The notes below the pieces were generated by a model. It saw nothing but the letters and a program-made list of their open reading frames with translations, was not told the DNA's origin and ran no database searches. A DNA stretch of 30,890 bases from a virus, in the IMG/VR virus record IMGVR_UViG_3300025949_000069, positions 1-30,890 of that record. The stretch is one strand, 5' to 3'. This document shows positions 12,954-19,842 of the stretch, piece by piece (positions within the stretch are counted from its first letter, which is position 1; every line of letters starts with the position of its first letter). The translations under genes and the position numbers were made by a program.

Positions 12954-13597
12954 GTGCGAAGGGCCGAGGCCGTCACGACGGCGGGGACTTCGACTTCTAC
13001 CCCACGCCTGCCTGGTGCGTTACGCGCCTCCTGGAGGCCGCTCCAGGGCTTCTGGACATCAACGAGGCGCTAGAGCCCACCTGTGGGGACGGTGCCGTGG
13101 TGGCCGCCTGCGTCGACTGGATGGGCAAGCGACTAGCTCCGCCGAAGTGGACCGGGGTCGAGGTCCGCAAGAACGCCGTGCGCGAGCCTGCCGCCTTCGC
13201 CCACCTCTACGAGGGCGCCGACTTCCGCACGTGGCAGCCGACGCGGCGCTACCAGCTGGCTATCGGGAACCCGCCATACAACCTGGCCGAGGAGATCATC
13301 CGGAAGTGCCTCGCCCATGCTGACGTGGTGGCCATGCTCCTCCGGGTTGGCTTCCTAGGGTCCGACGAGCGCGTGGACTTCTTCCGTACCGTGGGCGCTA
13401 ACCCGGCCCTGTTCATTCTGCCCGACCGCCCCAGCTTCGACGGGATCGGGACCGACGCGAGCACCTATGCGTGGTTTGTCTGGGGCTACCCGCCGCTCCG
13501 AGGCGTCCACATGCTTGGATCTACGCCTCTCGCCGTCCGCAAGTCACAGACCCCGCAGGGCTTGGAGTACGAGAAGGCTCAAGGCGCCCTCTTCTAG
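12950..13597 (+). CDS. Adenine-type DNA methyltransferase, orphan
   Basis: The 215-residue protein shows the class I SAM-dependent methyltransferase order: an entry motif DFYPTPAWCVTRLLE (15-29), the SAM-binding loop EPTCGDGAVV (42-51), an acidic strand end VEVRKNA, and the catalytic GNPPYN (106-111), which is the N6-adenine/N4-cytosine NPPY motif. It transfers methyl groups from SAM to DNA. No restriction enzyme lies next to it, so it probably modifies phage DNA to evade host restriction, or regulates it; both are inference. The target sequence cannot be read. The start is the ATG at 12950. Confidence 0.8.
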   Translation: MSAKGRGRHDGGDFDFYPTPAWCVTRLLEAAPGLLDINEALEPTCGDGAVVAACVDWMGKRLAPPKWTGVEVRKNAVREPAAFAHLYEGADFRTWQPTRRYQLAIGNPPYNLAEEIIRKCLAHADVVAMLLRVGFLGSDERVDFFRTVGANPALFILPDRPSFDGIGTDASTYAWFVWGYPPLRGVHMLGSTPLAVRKSQTPQGLEYEKAQGALF

Positions 13598-13665
13598 AAC
13601 GGGCAGCGCAAGCCGCCTACCGACTCGCCCTAACCATACAACCGCGCTAGAGTGGAGACTCAGAC

Positions 13666-13839
13666 ATGGAACGCACCGTCATCAAGGACATGCAGACCGG
13701 GGACCTCGTGGCGCTCATCGCTCGCATGCAGGCGGTAGCCCTGATGGCCTCGTATGGGCTGGCGGCCGTTCCCACGCAGGACGAGATCAACGACACCGAA
13801 GCGGCTCACCTGGAGCTAAACAACCGGGTCCCGCGATGA
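13666..13839 (+). CDS. 57-residue hypothetical protein, first gene of the packaging region
   Basis: GTGGAGA lies seven bases before the ATG at 13666. The product, opening MERTVIKDMQTGDLVALIAR, is helical with a Met/Ala-rich segment (ARMQAVALMASYGLAAVPTQ). The stop overlaps the next ATG (ATGA at 13836). The 68-base gap before it (13598-13665) has only a weak -10-like TAGAGT (13648-13653) without a convincing -35. Function unknown. Confidence 0.6.
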   Translation: MERTVIKDMQTGDLVALIARMQAVALMASYGLAAVPTQDEINDTEAAHLELNNRVPR

Positions 13840-14006
13840 CCCAAGGCCCCCTCACAGACGAAGAACTGGCTGGATGGGAGGCTGAGGCGCGCGCCCCTGT
13901 CCGAGTCGGCATGCACCGACTCCTCGCCGAGCTACGCTCTCTCCGGGCTGAGAAGGCCGCCCTAACCGCGAAGGTGCTGGAGCGTGCCTTCCTGGGTATC
14001 GTATGA
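13836..14006 (+). CDS. 56-residue coiled-coil hypothetical protein
   Basis: The ATG overlaps the previous stop. The product opens MTQGPLTDEELAGWEAEARA and has a Leu heptad pattern (LLAELRSLRAEKAALTAKVL), so it is probably a short coiled coil. Small 'LTdeELagwe' proteins with a coiled-coil end recur among phages. The stop overlaps the next ATG at 14003. Function unknown. Confidence 0.55.
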   Translation: MTQGPLTDEELAGWEAEARAPVRVGMHRLLAELRSLRAEKAALTAKVLERAFLGIV

Positions 14007-14284
14007 CCTCCCGTCCCAAGGAAACGGAGACTACCTGCGACGAGTGCGGAGGCTCGGGCATGGTCTCGGACATCTGCGGGTGCTGCGAGCACGAGTGCCC
14101 TGCCTGTGATGGGCCTACCGGGGCGTACCAGGCCGCTCGTGCCGCTGAGATGACCCGAGCCAGAGAGTTAGCAGCAGGGCGATGGGCTAAGCTCACGCCA
14201 GCCGAGCAGCAGGCCGAGACTGCGCTACAGAACGCCACGGACGCCCACCGCGAGTTCGTGGAACGCTCGCTCTATGGCCTCTGA
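14003..14284 (+). CDS. Small DnaJ-type zinc-finger protein
   Basis: The product has 93 residues; cysteines at 12, 15, 25, 27, 28, 32 and 35 make CDECGGSGMV and CGCCEHECPACDG, close to the CxxCxGxG repeats of the DnaJ zinc-binding domain. The C-terminal two-thirds are helical and Ala-rich. It lacks a J-domain. It might assist a folding or assembly protein, and a GroES-like gene lies nearby, but this is conjecture. The end overlaps the terminase-small-like gene by 11 bases. Confidence 0.7.
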   Translation: MTSRPKETETTCDECGGSGMVSDICGCCEHECPACDGPTGAYQAARAAEMTRARELAAGRWAKLTPAEQQAETALQNATDAHREFVERSLYGL

Positions 14285-14786
14285 CAAAATGTCAAACAAC
14301 GACGAAATGTCAGGGTCACGCGAGGAAGAGGATTCCGCAAGGGGTCCCTACAAGTTCACTCCTGAGAAGGTCAAGGCCATCTGCGACCGCATCAGGAAGG
14401 GCTCATTCCTTCGTCATGCCTGTGAGCGTGAGCGGGTGACTGAGCGAGGTCTCTACCATGCGATGGCTCGTGACCCTGAGGTCGCTGCTGACGTGCATGA
14501 GGCTCAGGCCGAGTCGGAAGAGAACCTGCTCGCTCGGATGGAAGTAAACACCTTCGACTGGAAGCGTGAAGCCTGGCTCCTCGAACGAAAGCGCCGGGAC
14601 CTGTTCAAGCCGCCCAAGGCTGAGGCTGAGGTCAAGCAGGAGCTTACCGGCAAGGATGGCGCTCCCCTGATTCCTCGTGTACAGCGGAGCCCGGCAGAGA
14701 TAGCCGCCGAGCTTGCCAGGCTACAGACGATCGCGGCGGAGACGGCCGCGGACCTAGACGAGATCCGACAACGAAAGGGAGAGTAG
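14274..14786 (+). CDS. Terminase small subunit-like protein
   Basis: TerS proteins recognise phage DNA and deliver it to TerL for packaging. The 170-residue product has an acidic N-terminus, a helix-turn-helix-like region (residues about 28-65, KFTPEKVKAICDRIRKGSFL and HACERERVTERGLYHAM), and a following helix (EAQAESEENLLARMEVNTFD, WLLERKRRDLFKPP) that matches the layout of many phage TerS proteins. The C-terminal 50 residues form a coiled coil. The ATG at 14274 gives an 11-base overlap; another ATG at 14289 is possible. Its location upstream of TerL, at a distance, supports the call. Confidence 0.65.
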   Translation: MASDKMSNNDEMSGSREEEDSARGPYKFTPEKVKAICDRIRKGSFLRHACERERVTERGLYHAMARDPEVAADVHEAQAESEENLLARMEVNTFDWKREAWLLERKRRDLFKPPKAEAEVKQELTGKDGAPLIPRVQRSPAEIAAELARLQTIAAETAADLDEIRQRKGE

Positions 14787-15209
14787 ATGCCCGTTAGCTA
14801 CAAGCCACACCGCGACCTGATCCTGTGCCAGCTCATCCAGCGGAAGAAGATCGGGGCCATCGACCTCCCCGACGACTATCAGGAGAGCAACCCGCGGGCG
14901 AAGGTGATCGACGTGGGGCCTGGCCGCATCGTCCAACTAGGCGGTGAAATGGTCCGGGAGCCCATGCCAGTGGTCCCCGGTGACATCATCATGATCGACG
15001 CATCGCAGGGCTGGCACGTCCATACGGACGCCTCGGGGGCCTATGCGCTGCTACCGTCGAGCGCCATCCTTGCCACCATCGAGGGCGACGAGGAGCACGA
15101 GGCAGCGCTACCGCCCAAGCCGGCCGAGACGGGCCTGATCGACACGGAGACTAAGCTCGACGTGAAGACGCAGCTACGCAAGCTCAAGGCAGCGGGCCGG
15201 AGACACTGA
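14787..15209 (+). CDS. GroES-like co-chaperonin
   Basis: The 140-residue protein fits the GroES fold: PHRDLILCQLIQRKKIGAID (a first strand and the mobile-loop region at about 18-28), LPDD, then AKVIDVGPGR (the Val-Gly-Pro-Gly turn), and VVPGDIIMID (the VxxGDxV strand). A further domain (residues 72-140) is longer than in bacterial GroES, with a conserved-looking SSAILATIEG. Phage GroES homologues replace the host cofactor so that GroEL folds the capsid protein. AAAGGGAGAG precedes the ATG. It may help fold the phage capsid protein, by inference. Confidence 0.75.
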   Translation: MPVSYKPHRDLILCQLIQRKKIGAIDLPDDYQESNPRAKVIDVGPGRIVQLGGEMVREPMPVVPGDIIMIDASQGWHVHTDASGAYALLPSSAILATIEGDEEHEAALPPKPAETGLIDTETKLDVKTQLRKLKAAGRRH

Positions 15210-15373
15210 TGCGGGCCTGGATTGCCGACCTCATCGAACGCGCTCCAGCCGCTGACCCTCAAGCGGCGCTGGATGCGGTGGCCACGCTGGAGGCCGCGGA
15301 GAAGGCGGAGCCAGGGTCAGCAGAGCGGCTGGAGCGCGCGAGGCGGAAGCGAGAGCGCAAGGCCAAGCGGTGA
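15209..15373 (+). CDS. 54-residue hypothetical protein
   Basis: The ATG at 15209 overlaps the stop of the GroES-like gene by one base (TGATG), and the TGA overlaps a GTG of the next gene (GTGA at 15370). The product opens MRAWIADLIERAPAADPQAA and ends in a strongly basic helix (ERARRKRERKAKR). Function unknown. Confidence 0.55.
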   Translation: MRAWIADLIERAPAADPQAALDAVATLEAAEKAEPGSAERLERARRKRERKAKR

Positions 15374-15801
15374 CCATCCCGTTCCCCTGCCTCCTACGTC
15401 CAGCAGAGGACCGTGACACGGCCTTCGTCATCGGCTCATGGCTGGAGAGCTACAAGAATGCAGCTCCCAAGGGCACGTGGCGTCATCAGCTCCCATGGCC
15501 ACGCTACCGCCGACAGCAGACGGCGGTCATCAAGCACGCGATGGAGCACGGCTCGACGGTCGTAGCCTGCGTTCCTGATGACACCGACCACCTGCTCGGG
15601 TTCGCATGCGGCCGTGGCTCCGTAGTCCACTACGTGCACGTCAGACCCGAGAGGCGTAGGCTAGGGCTCGCTACGATGCTCGTGCAGACGCTCTCGCTCG
15701 GTGGTGGGACATGCGAGGCGTCCCACATGACGCCTGCCGGGGAGCACCTGGGCCGCAAGTTCTCGCTAACGTACAACCCTCTGTCTGCGATGGTGGAGTG
15801 A
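15370..15801 (+). CDS. GNAT-family acetyltransferase-like protein
   Basis: The start is GTG at 15370, overlapping the previous stop (GTGA). The 143-residue protein opens LLRPAEDRDTAFVIGSWLES, has a strand segment VVACVPDDTDHLLGFACGRG, and then VVHYVHVRPERRRLGLATML (residues 85-104), which matches the acetyl-CoA motif of GNAT enzymes (V-R-x-x-x-R-R-x-G-x-A). The end is less conserved. Phages carry similar proteins next to packaging genes; the substrate is unknown. It would transfer an acetyl group to a protein or small molecule. Confidence 0.7.
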   Translation: MTIPFPCLLRPAEDRDTAFVIGSWLESYKNAAPKGTWRHQLPWPRYRRQQTAVIKHAMEHGSTVVACVPDDTDHLLGFACGRGSVVHYVHVRPERRRLGLATMLVQTLSLGGGTCEASHMTPAGEHLGRKFSLTYNPLSAMVE

Positions 15802-16115
15802 TGATCCTGCGGCTCCTCCACAGCATCCGCGTCCGCCGGCCTGGCAGCGCCGCATACGACGAGCTGGTGAGCATCTCAGACGCTCAGGCCACCATCGTGG
15901 AAGGGCCGCACGGTGTCATCGTGACGGCTGTGGAGGAGTCGACCTTCGTGCCCTGGGCTCAGGTCCGCAGCATCGAGTGGCCTACCAGTTCCCGCAGTGC
16001 CCCGGGTGACACGGCAAGCTCAGAGGGCAATCCGACGCTTGCTGACACTCGTACCAGCAGCCCCACGCCCGGCAAGAAGCGTGGTCCCCGCAATCAGAGT
16101 CCGCCGAACAGTTGA
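15801..16115 (+). CDS. Small hypothetical protein with low-complexity C-terminal tail
   Basis: The ATG at 15801 overlaps the previous stop (TGATG). The first 60 residues form a probable beta domain (LRLLHSIRVRRPGSAAYDEL, then ATIVEGPHGVIVTAVEESTF and VPWAQVRSIEW). Residues 61-104 are Ser/Thr/Pro/Gly-rich and look disordered; this part lies antisense to the start of the lipoprotein gene. The tail may have been created when that gene was inserted. Confidence 0.6.
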   Translation: MILRLLHSIRVRRPGSAAYDELVSISDAQATIVEGPHGVIVTAVEESTFVPWAQVRSIEWPTSSRSAPGDTASSEGNPTLADTRTSSPTPGKKRGPRNQSPPNS

Positions 16116-16281
16116 CTGTGCACCACGAGCCGCCCGCGGTCACTCTGCATGTGAGCCCCGGCGAGCACGTAGAGACGCCGTCGTCAGGACCAGCAGCATC
16201 CCCAGCGCATGGAGCGAGGTAGTCAGGATGGACCGAGGCGGGCGAGCAACCGACGAGCAGAGCGAGCATCAGGTAGCGCAT
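15982..16281 (-). CDS. Cysteine-rich phage-encoded lipoprotein, the only reverse-strand gene
   Basis: Translated from the complementary strand, the 99-residue protein begins MRYLMLALLVGC, a short export signal with lipobox LVGC ending at Cys12. After it come twelve cysteines (25, 39, 45, 54, 58, 64, 70, 75, 79, 85, 91, 96) in a disulfide-rich pattern: CSPGLTC, SWC, CSADSDCGDHASC, GCWYECQQASDC and CHPGHC. Such 'C.aDsDC....C' repeats are typical of secreted and lipoproteins of myxobacteria and relatives. Ser follows the lipidated Cys, so outer-membrane sorting would be expected in a Gram-negative host. Encoded against all other genes, it looks like a moron; superinfection exclusion is a natural guess but unproven. 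An upstream in-frame extension to 16482 runs antisense over TerL and is rejected. Confidence 0.75.
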   Translation of the reverse strand: MRYLMLALLVGCSPASVHPDYLAPCAGDAAGPDDGVSTCSPGLTCRVTAGGSWCTVNCSADSDCGDHASCRAWGCWYECQQASDCPLSLPCHPGHCGNW

Positions 16282-16287
16282 GCTTCT

Positions 16288-16315
16288 GGTGTAGCGACGG
16301 TCGAGCCTGACGCAA
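16288..16315 (-). promoter_or_regulatory. Weak promoter candidate for the reverse lipoprotein gene
   Basis: On the minus strand, TTGCGT (16310-16315) is followed after 16 bases by TACACC (16288-16293), which is six bases before the lipoprotein ATG (16279-16281). The geometry, TTGCG, 16 bases, -10, six bases, ATG, repeats that at 8895, and there is again no ribosome-binding site. The -10 is poor and the resemblance could be chance. The gap 16116-16333 is otherwise occupied by the lipoprotein gene and a short leader for TerL. Confidence 0.3.
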
Positions 16316-16333
16316 CGACTGGACACCGGTTCA

Positions 16334-17740
16334 GTGGACGTTGAAGCCGACCTAGAGCGCCTACGGGCTGACCTGTTGGTCTCCATCCCGTTCTGTCCCC
16401 ACGAGCCCACGAGGCGCCAGAGGGCGTTCCTAGCCCTCCAAGAGCGGGAGGCTCTGTACGGCGGTGCGGCTGGCGGCGGCAAGTCTGACGCGCTCCTAAT
16501 GGCGGCGTTGCAGTACGTGGACCGGCCGGACTACTCCGCGATGCTGATGCGTCGGACGTTCGCCGACCTAAGCCTTGACGGCTCGATCATGTTCCGCGCG
16601 CACCAGTGGCTGGACGAAGTGCCAGGCATCCACTGGAACGGGTCGGACCATCGCTTCACCTTCCCCAGCGGCGCCAGACTCACCTTCGGGTACTGCGACC
16701 ACGAGGACGACCGGCTCCGCTACAAGTCCGCCGAGTTCCAGTTCATCGGCATCGACGAGGTAACGACCTTCACCGAGAGTATGTACACCTACATGTTTTC
16801 GCGTCTGCGCCGTCGGTCTGGCTCGGACGTGCCTATCCGGATGCGGGCGGCTACCAACCCGGGCGACATCGGGCATGCTTGGGTCAAGGCCAGGTTCATA
16901 GAGCCGCGGAACCGCGAGCGGCCCTTCGTCCAGGCGTTCGGCAAGGACAACCCCTACAACGACATGGAGGATTACCTCAAGTCGCTTGCCCAGCTCGATC
17001 AGACGACGAGAGACCAACTCGAACACGGCCTGTGGATCTTGGACGATGGCCAACGAGTCTACCGCCACGACGCCAAGCACGACGTGGAGGCTCTGCCCAC
17101 CCACGACCCCAACGGTCGGCCACTGAGCCCACAGGGCTGGCACCGGGCGTTCATCGCCGACCTTGGAGCCTCCGAGGTCAAGCCCACCACCGGCTTCGCC
17201 CAGCTCGCATGGCACGAGAACCACCCGCACACGTTCGTGGAGGAGGCGACCAAGGAGGCGGGCATCATCCCGGCGACGCTGGCCGAGCGGTTCCAAGCTG
17301 AGATCGCCGAGCATGGCCCGGAACTGGTGTGCATTATCGACGAGGGCGCCCTAGGTCACGCCTATGGCAACGAGCTGCGCGTCCGGTATGGCCTGCCCAT
17401 CATCGCAGCCGAGAAGAGCGAGAAGCGGGCTAACCGACGCCTACTCAACGGTGCCTTGGAGCGAGGGGAGTGCCGGCTCATCAAGGGCATGTGCGATGCG
17501 GTGGCTACCGAGTGGGCGTCACTGGTCTACGACAAGTCGGGGCTAGACGAGGCCAAAGGCCTTGCGAACCACTGCGCTGATGCGGTACTGTACGGCTGGC
17601 GTCACTCGCAGGCGCACAGATCCGAACGCGTGGCTGTAGAGCCGGAGTATCAATCGCCAGACTGGTGGGCGCAACGTGCGGCAGAGGCTGAGGCAGCCGA
17701 TCGCCGTGTCGAGGATGTCCCCGGCTATGAGCGATGGTAG
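16334..17740 (+). CDS. terL: Terminase large subunit
   Basis: TerL is the packaging motor and nuclease. The 468-residue product starts at GTG (16334). Motor domain: Walker A GGAAGGGKS (43-51, Lys50), Walker B FIGIDE (137-142), and the coupling motif ATNPG (173-177). Nuclease domain with RNase H-like fold: Asp276 in ADLG, Asp336 in IIDEG and Asp416 in CADAVLYGWR. The N-terminus has a Q-motif-like HEPTRRQRAFLAL. The end is acidic and Trp-rich. Nothing is missing relative to the family. No good ribosome-binding site precedes the GTG. It overlaps the next gene by 14 bases. Confidence 0.95.
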   Translation: MDVEADLERLRADLLVSIPFCPHEPTRRQRAFLALQEREALYGGAAGGGKSDALLMAALQYVDRPDYSAMLMRRTFADLSLDGSIMFRAHQWLDEVPGIHWNGSDHRFTFPSGARLTFGYCDHEDDRLRYKSAEFQFIGIDEVTTFTESMYTYMFSRLRRRSGSDVPIRMRAATNPGDIGHAWVKARFIEPRNRERPFVQAFGKDNPYNDMEDYLKSLAQLDQTTRDQLEHGLWILDDGQRVYRHDAKHDVEALPTHDPNGRPLSPQGWHRAFIADLGASEVKPTTGFAQLAWHENHPHTFVEEATKEAGIIPATLAERFQAEIAEHGPELVCIIDEGALGHAYGNELRVRYGLPIIAAEKSEKRANRRLLNGALERGECRLIKGMCDAVATEWASLVYDKSGLDEAKGLANHCADAVLYGWRHSQAHRSERVAVEPEYQSPDWWAQRAAEAEAADRRVEDVPGYERW

Positions 17741-17939
17741 CGACCCCTACGGCCATGCACTGCGCGCCATCCAGACCCTCAAGGGCTGGGGCGCTGTAGC
17801 CGTCTCTGTGGGCGGGGTCTCTGCCACGTTCGGTGTGTCGGCGCTGTCTACGCTGCCAGAGCTACCCGTGGCCGCTGATGAGACGCCAGAGGAGCGAGCG
17901 AAGCGAGAAGAGCGCGAGTTCTACGGGAGCGCTGGGTAA
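17727..17939 (+). CDS. Small hypothetical protein between TerL and portal
   Basis: The ATG at 17727 overlaps the end of TerL; an in-frame ATG at 17715 is also possible. The 70-residue product has an uncharged, mildly hydrophobic central stretch (WGAVAVSVGGVSATFGVSAL, not strong enough for a sure membrane helix), then an acidic-basic C-terminus (DETPEERAKREEREFYGSAG). Its end, with PxxRAxREExEFY, is a common feature of small genes located between TerL and portal in phages. Role unknown. Confidence 0.6.
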   Translation: MSDGSDPYGHALRAIQTLKGWGAVAVSVGGVSATFGVSALSTLPELPVAADETPEERAKREEREFYGSAG

Positions 17940-17958
17940 TGAAAGCGAGCGTTACGGT

Positions 17959-19824
17959 ATGACCGGCGGCTTTCTCTCAGCATCCGACGACCGCGCAGAC
18001 CTCCGTTGGTGGAACCTTCCCACGGAACCGGACGGGGCGAATGAGCTTGCCAAGGCCGTGGTGGCCTACGCCAAGCACATCGAGGAGACGCCATCACAGA
18101 AGTACCGGGAACGCCTCTTCCAGCGTCACGCCCGCATGTACGGCAACGCGGAGATCTTGGGGCTCAAGCCGTGGGAGTTCACCGCCTGGGCCGCTGTAGA
18201 GTCTCGGCTCCAGATGAACGTGATCGCCTCGTGCATCGACACGGCGACGGCGAAGATCGCCGCTAACCGGCCGGCCCCTCAGTTCCTCACCAACGGCGCC
18301 GACTTCGAGATGCGTCGCAAGGCGCCCAAGCTCAACAAGTTCGGCAAGGGCATGCTTCACCAGTCCGGCTCCTACGAGCTGGGGCCGACCATCTTCCGCG
18401 ACGGCGCCACGTTCGGGACGGGCATCAGCAAGATCATCGGGGACAAGCACGAGAAGACCATCGGCAACGAGCGCGTGCTGCCCTGGGACATCCTGATCGA
18501 GGATCAAGACGGGTTCCAGGCCAAGCCGCGGACCATGACGCAGCGGGCCTACGTTGACCGGAGCGTCCTCAAGGAGGCGTACCCGGAGCACGCCGAGGCC
18601 ATCCAGCGCGCGGCCACCAAAGAGGTCAGGGGCGACCAGGGACCTACCGATCAGGTGATGGTCTACGAGTCATGGCACCTCAAGAGCGGCCCGAACGCCA
18701 AGGACGGCCGCCACGTCATCGCCGTGGACGGTGCCCTGCTGTTTCAGGAGGAGTGGAAGCGGCCCAACTTCCCGTTCGCCGTGTTCCGCTGGGAGAAGTC
18801 CATCGCCGGCTGGTGGGGGCGTGGCATCGCCGAACGCCTCACCGGGATTCAGGTGGAGATCAACAAGCTTCTAGAGCGTGTGCAGCGCTCCATGCACCTG
18901 CTCGGCGTAACCAAGATCATCCTACAGGCGGGCTCAGGCGTACCGAAGGCCCACCTGAACAACGACATTGGTGCCATCCTGACAGTCAACGCCGGGGCGC
19001 AGGCGCCCACGGTGGTGCCGCAGCAGAGCGTGCACCCGGAGATCTTCGCGCACCTCGACCGGCTCTATCAGAGGGCCTTCGACGAGGTGGGTATCAGCCA
19101 GCTCGCGGCGCAGTCCCGCAAGCCCGTTGGCCTGGACAGCGGCAAGGCCCTCCGCGAGTTCTCGGACATCGAGTCGGAGCGATTCATTATCCCAGGTCGC
19201 GCCTATGAGCAATGGTTCATGGACGTGGTGGCCCGTGGCATCGACGAGGCGCAGGAGATCCCCGGCTTCGAGGTCGACGTACCGGACAAGAACCAGAAGA
19301 TCCGCATCAAGTGGCTCGACGTGAACCTAAAGCGCGATGAGTACGTCCTCCAGTGCTTCCCCGAGTCGCTCCTACCCCAGACACCCGCCGGCCGGTCCCA
19401 GACTGTCAGCGAGTGGCAGAAGGCTGGTTGGATCACGCCCGAGCGTGCGATGGAGCTGGCGGATATCCCCGATCTGGAAGAGGCCGGCGACATCGCTACC
19501 GCTCCGCTGCGAGCCGTCCGTGCCCGCGTATGCGCCATGCTGGATGACGGCGACTACCAGGCCCCCGAGGCGTACGACAACCTCCAAGTGTGCGTGCAGT
19601 ACACCCAGGCTGTGTACCTCGACGAACGCGAGAAGGGCGCCCCCGAGAAGACTCTGGAGCTACTCCGCCGCTTCATGAACGAGGCAGCGGCCATGCTCGC
19701 GCCGCCCCCAGCAGCGCCTCAGCCAGGCCCGCAAGCCCCCGTAGGCCCGCCGCCTGGGATGCCGATGCCTGCCCCTGCTGGCCCACCTGTCGCGCCACCT
19801 GCACCCATGCCGATGGCGGCCTGA
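17959..19824 (+). CDS. Portal protein
   Basis: The portal forms the dodecameric ring through which DNA enters and leaves the head. The 621-residue product starts at ATG 17959; a longer in-frame extension (from 17833) covers the preceding gene. Features: a helical start (ELAKAVVAYAKHIEETPSQK, YRERLFQRHARMYG), IDTATAKIAANRPAPQFLTN, GTGISKII, and the long-helix region with QVEINKLLERVQRSMHLLGV, then ALREFSDIESERFIIPGRAY. This matches podovirus portals of the P22/T7-like type. The C-terminal 40 residues are Pro/Ala/Met-rich and probably disordered. It lies immediately upstream of the scaffold, as expected. Confidence 0.9.
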   Translation: MTGGFLSASDDRADLRWWNLPTEPDGANELAKAVVAYAKHIEETPSQKYRERLFQRHARMYGNAEILGLKPWEFTAWAAVESRLQMNVIASCIDTATAKIAANRPAPQFLTNGADFEMRRKAPKLNKFGKGMLHQSGSYELGPTIFRDGATFGTGISKIIGDKHEKTIGNERVLPWDILIEDQDGFQAKPRTMTQRAYVDRSVLKEAYPEHAEAIQRAATKEVRGDQGPTDQVMVYESWHLKSGPNAKDGRHVIAVDGALLFQEEWKRPNFPFAVFRWEKSIAGWWGRGIAERLTGIQVEINKLLERVQRSMHLLGVTKIILQAGSGVPKAHLNNDIGAILTVNAGAQAPTVVPQQSVHPEIFAHLDRLYQRAFDEVGISQLAAQSRKPVGLDSGKALREFSDIESERFIIPGRAYEQWFMDVVARGIDEAQEIPGFEVDVPDKNQKIRIKWLDVNLKRDEYVLQCFPESLLPQTPAGRSQTVSEWQKAGWITPERAMELADIPDLEEAGDIATAPLRAVRARVCAMLDDGDYQAPEAYDNLQVCVQYTQAVYLDEREKGAPEKTLELLRRFMNEAAAMLAPPPAAPQPGPQAPVGPPPGMPMPAPAGPPVAPPAPMPMAA

Positions 19825-19842
19825 CCCAAGACCCGAGGAAGA

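Noticed and set aside
13598-13665. Promoter for the packaging region (TAGAGT at 13648)
   Set aside because: There is no matching -35 at the right distance and no relation to the shared promoter block; a promoter may exist but cannot be supported.
16282-16482. N-terminal extension of the minus-strand lipoprotein frame
   Set aside because: The extension is Arg/Ser-rich, antisense to TerL, and would hide the clear export signal and lipobox.
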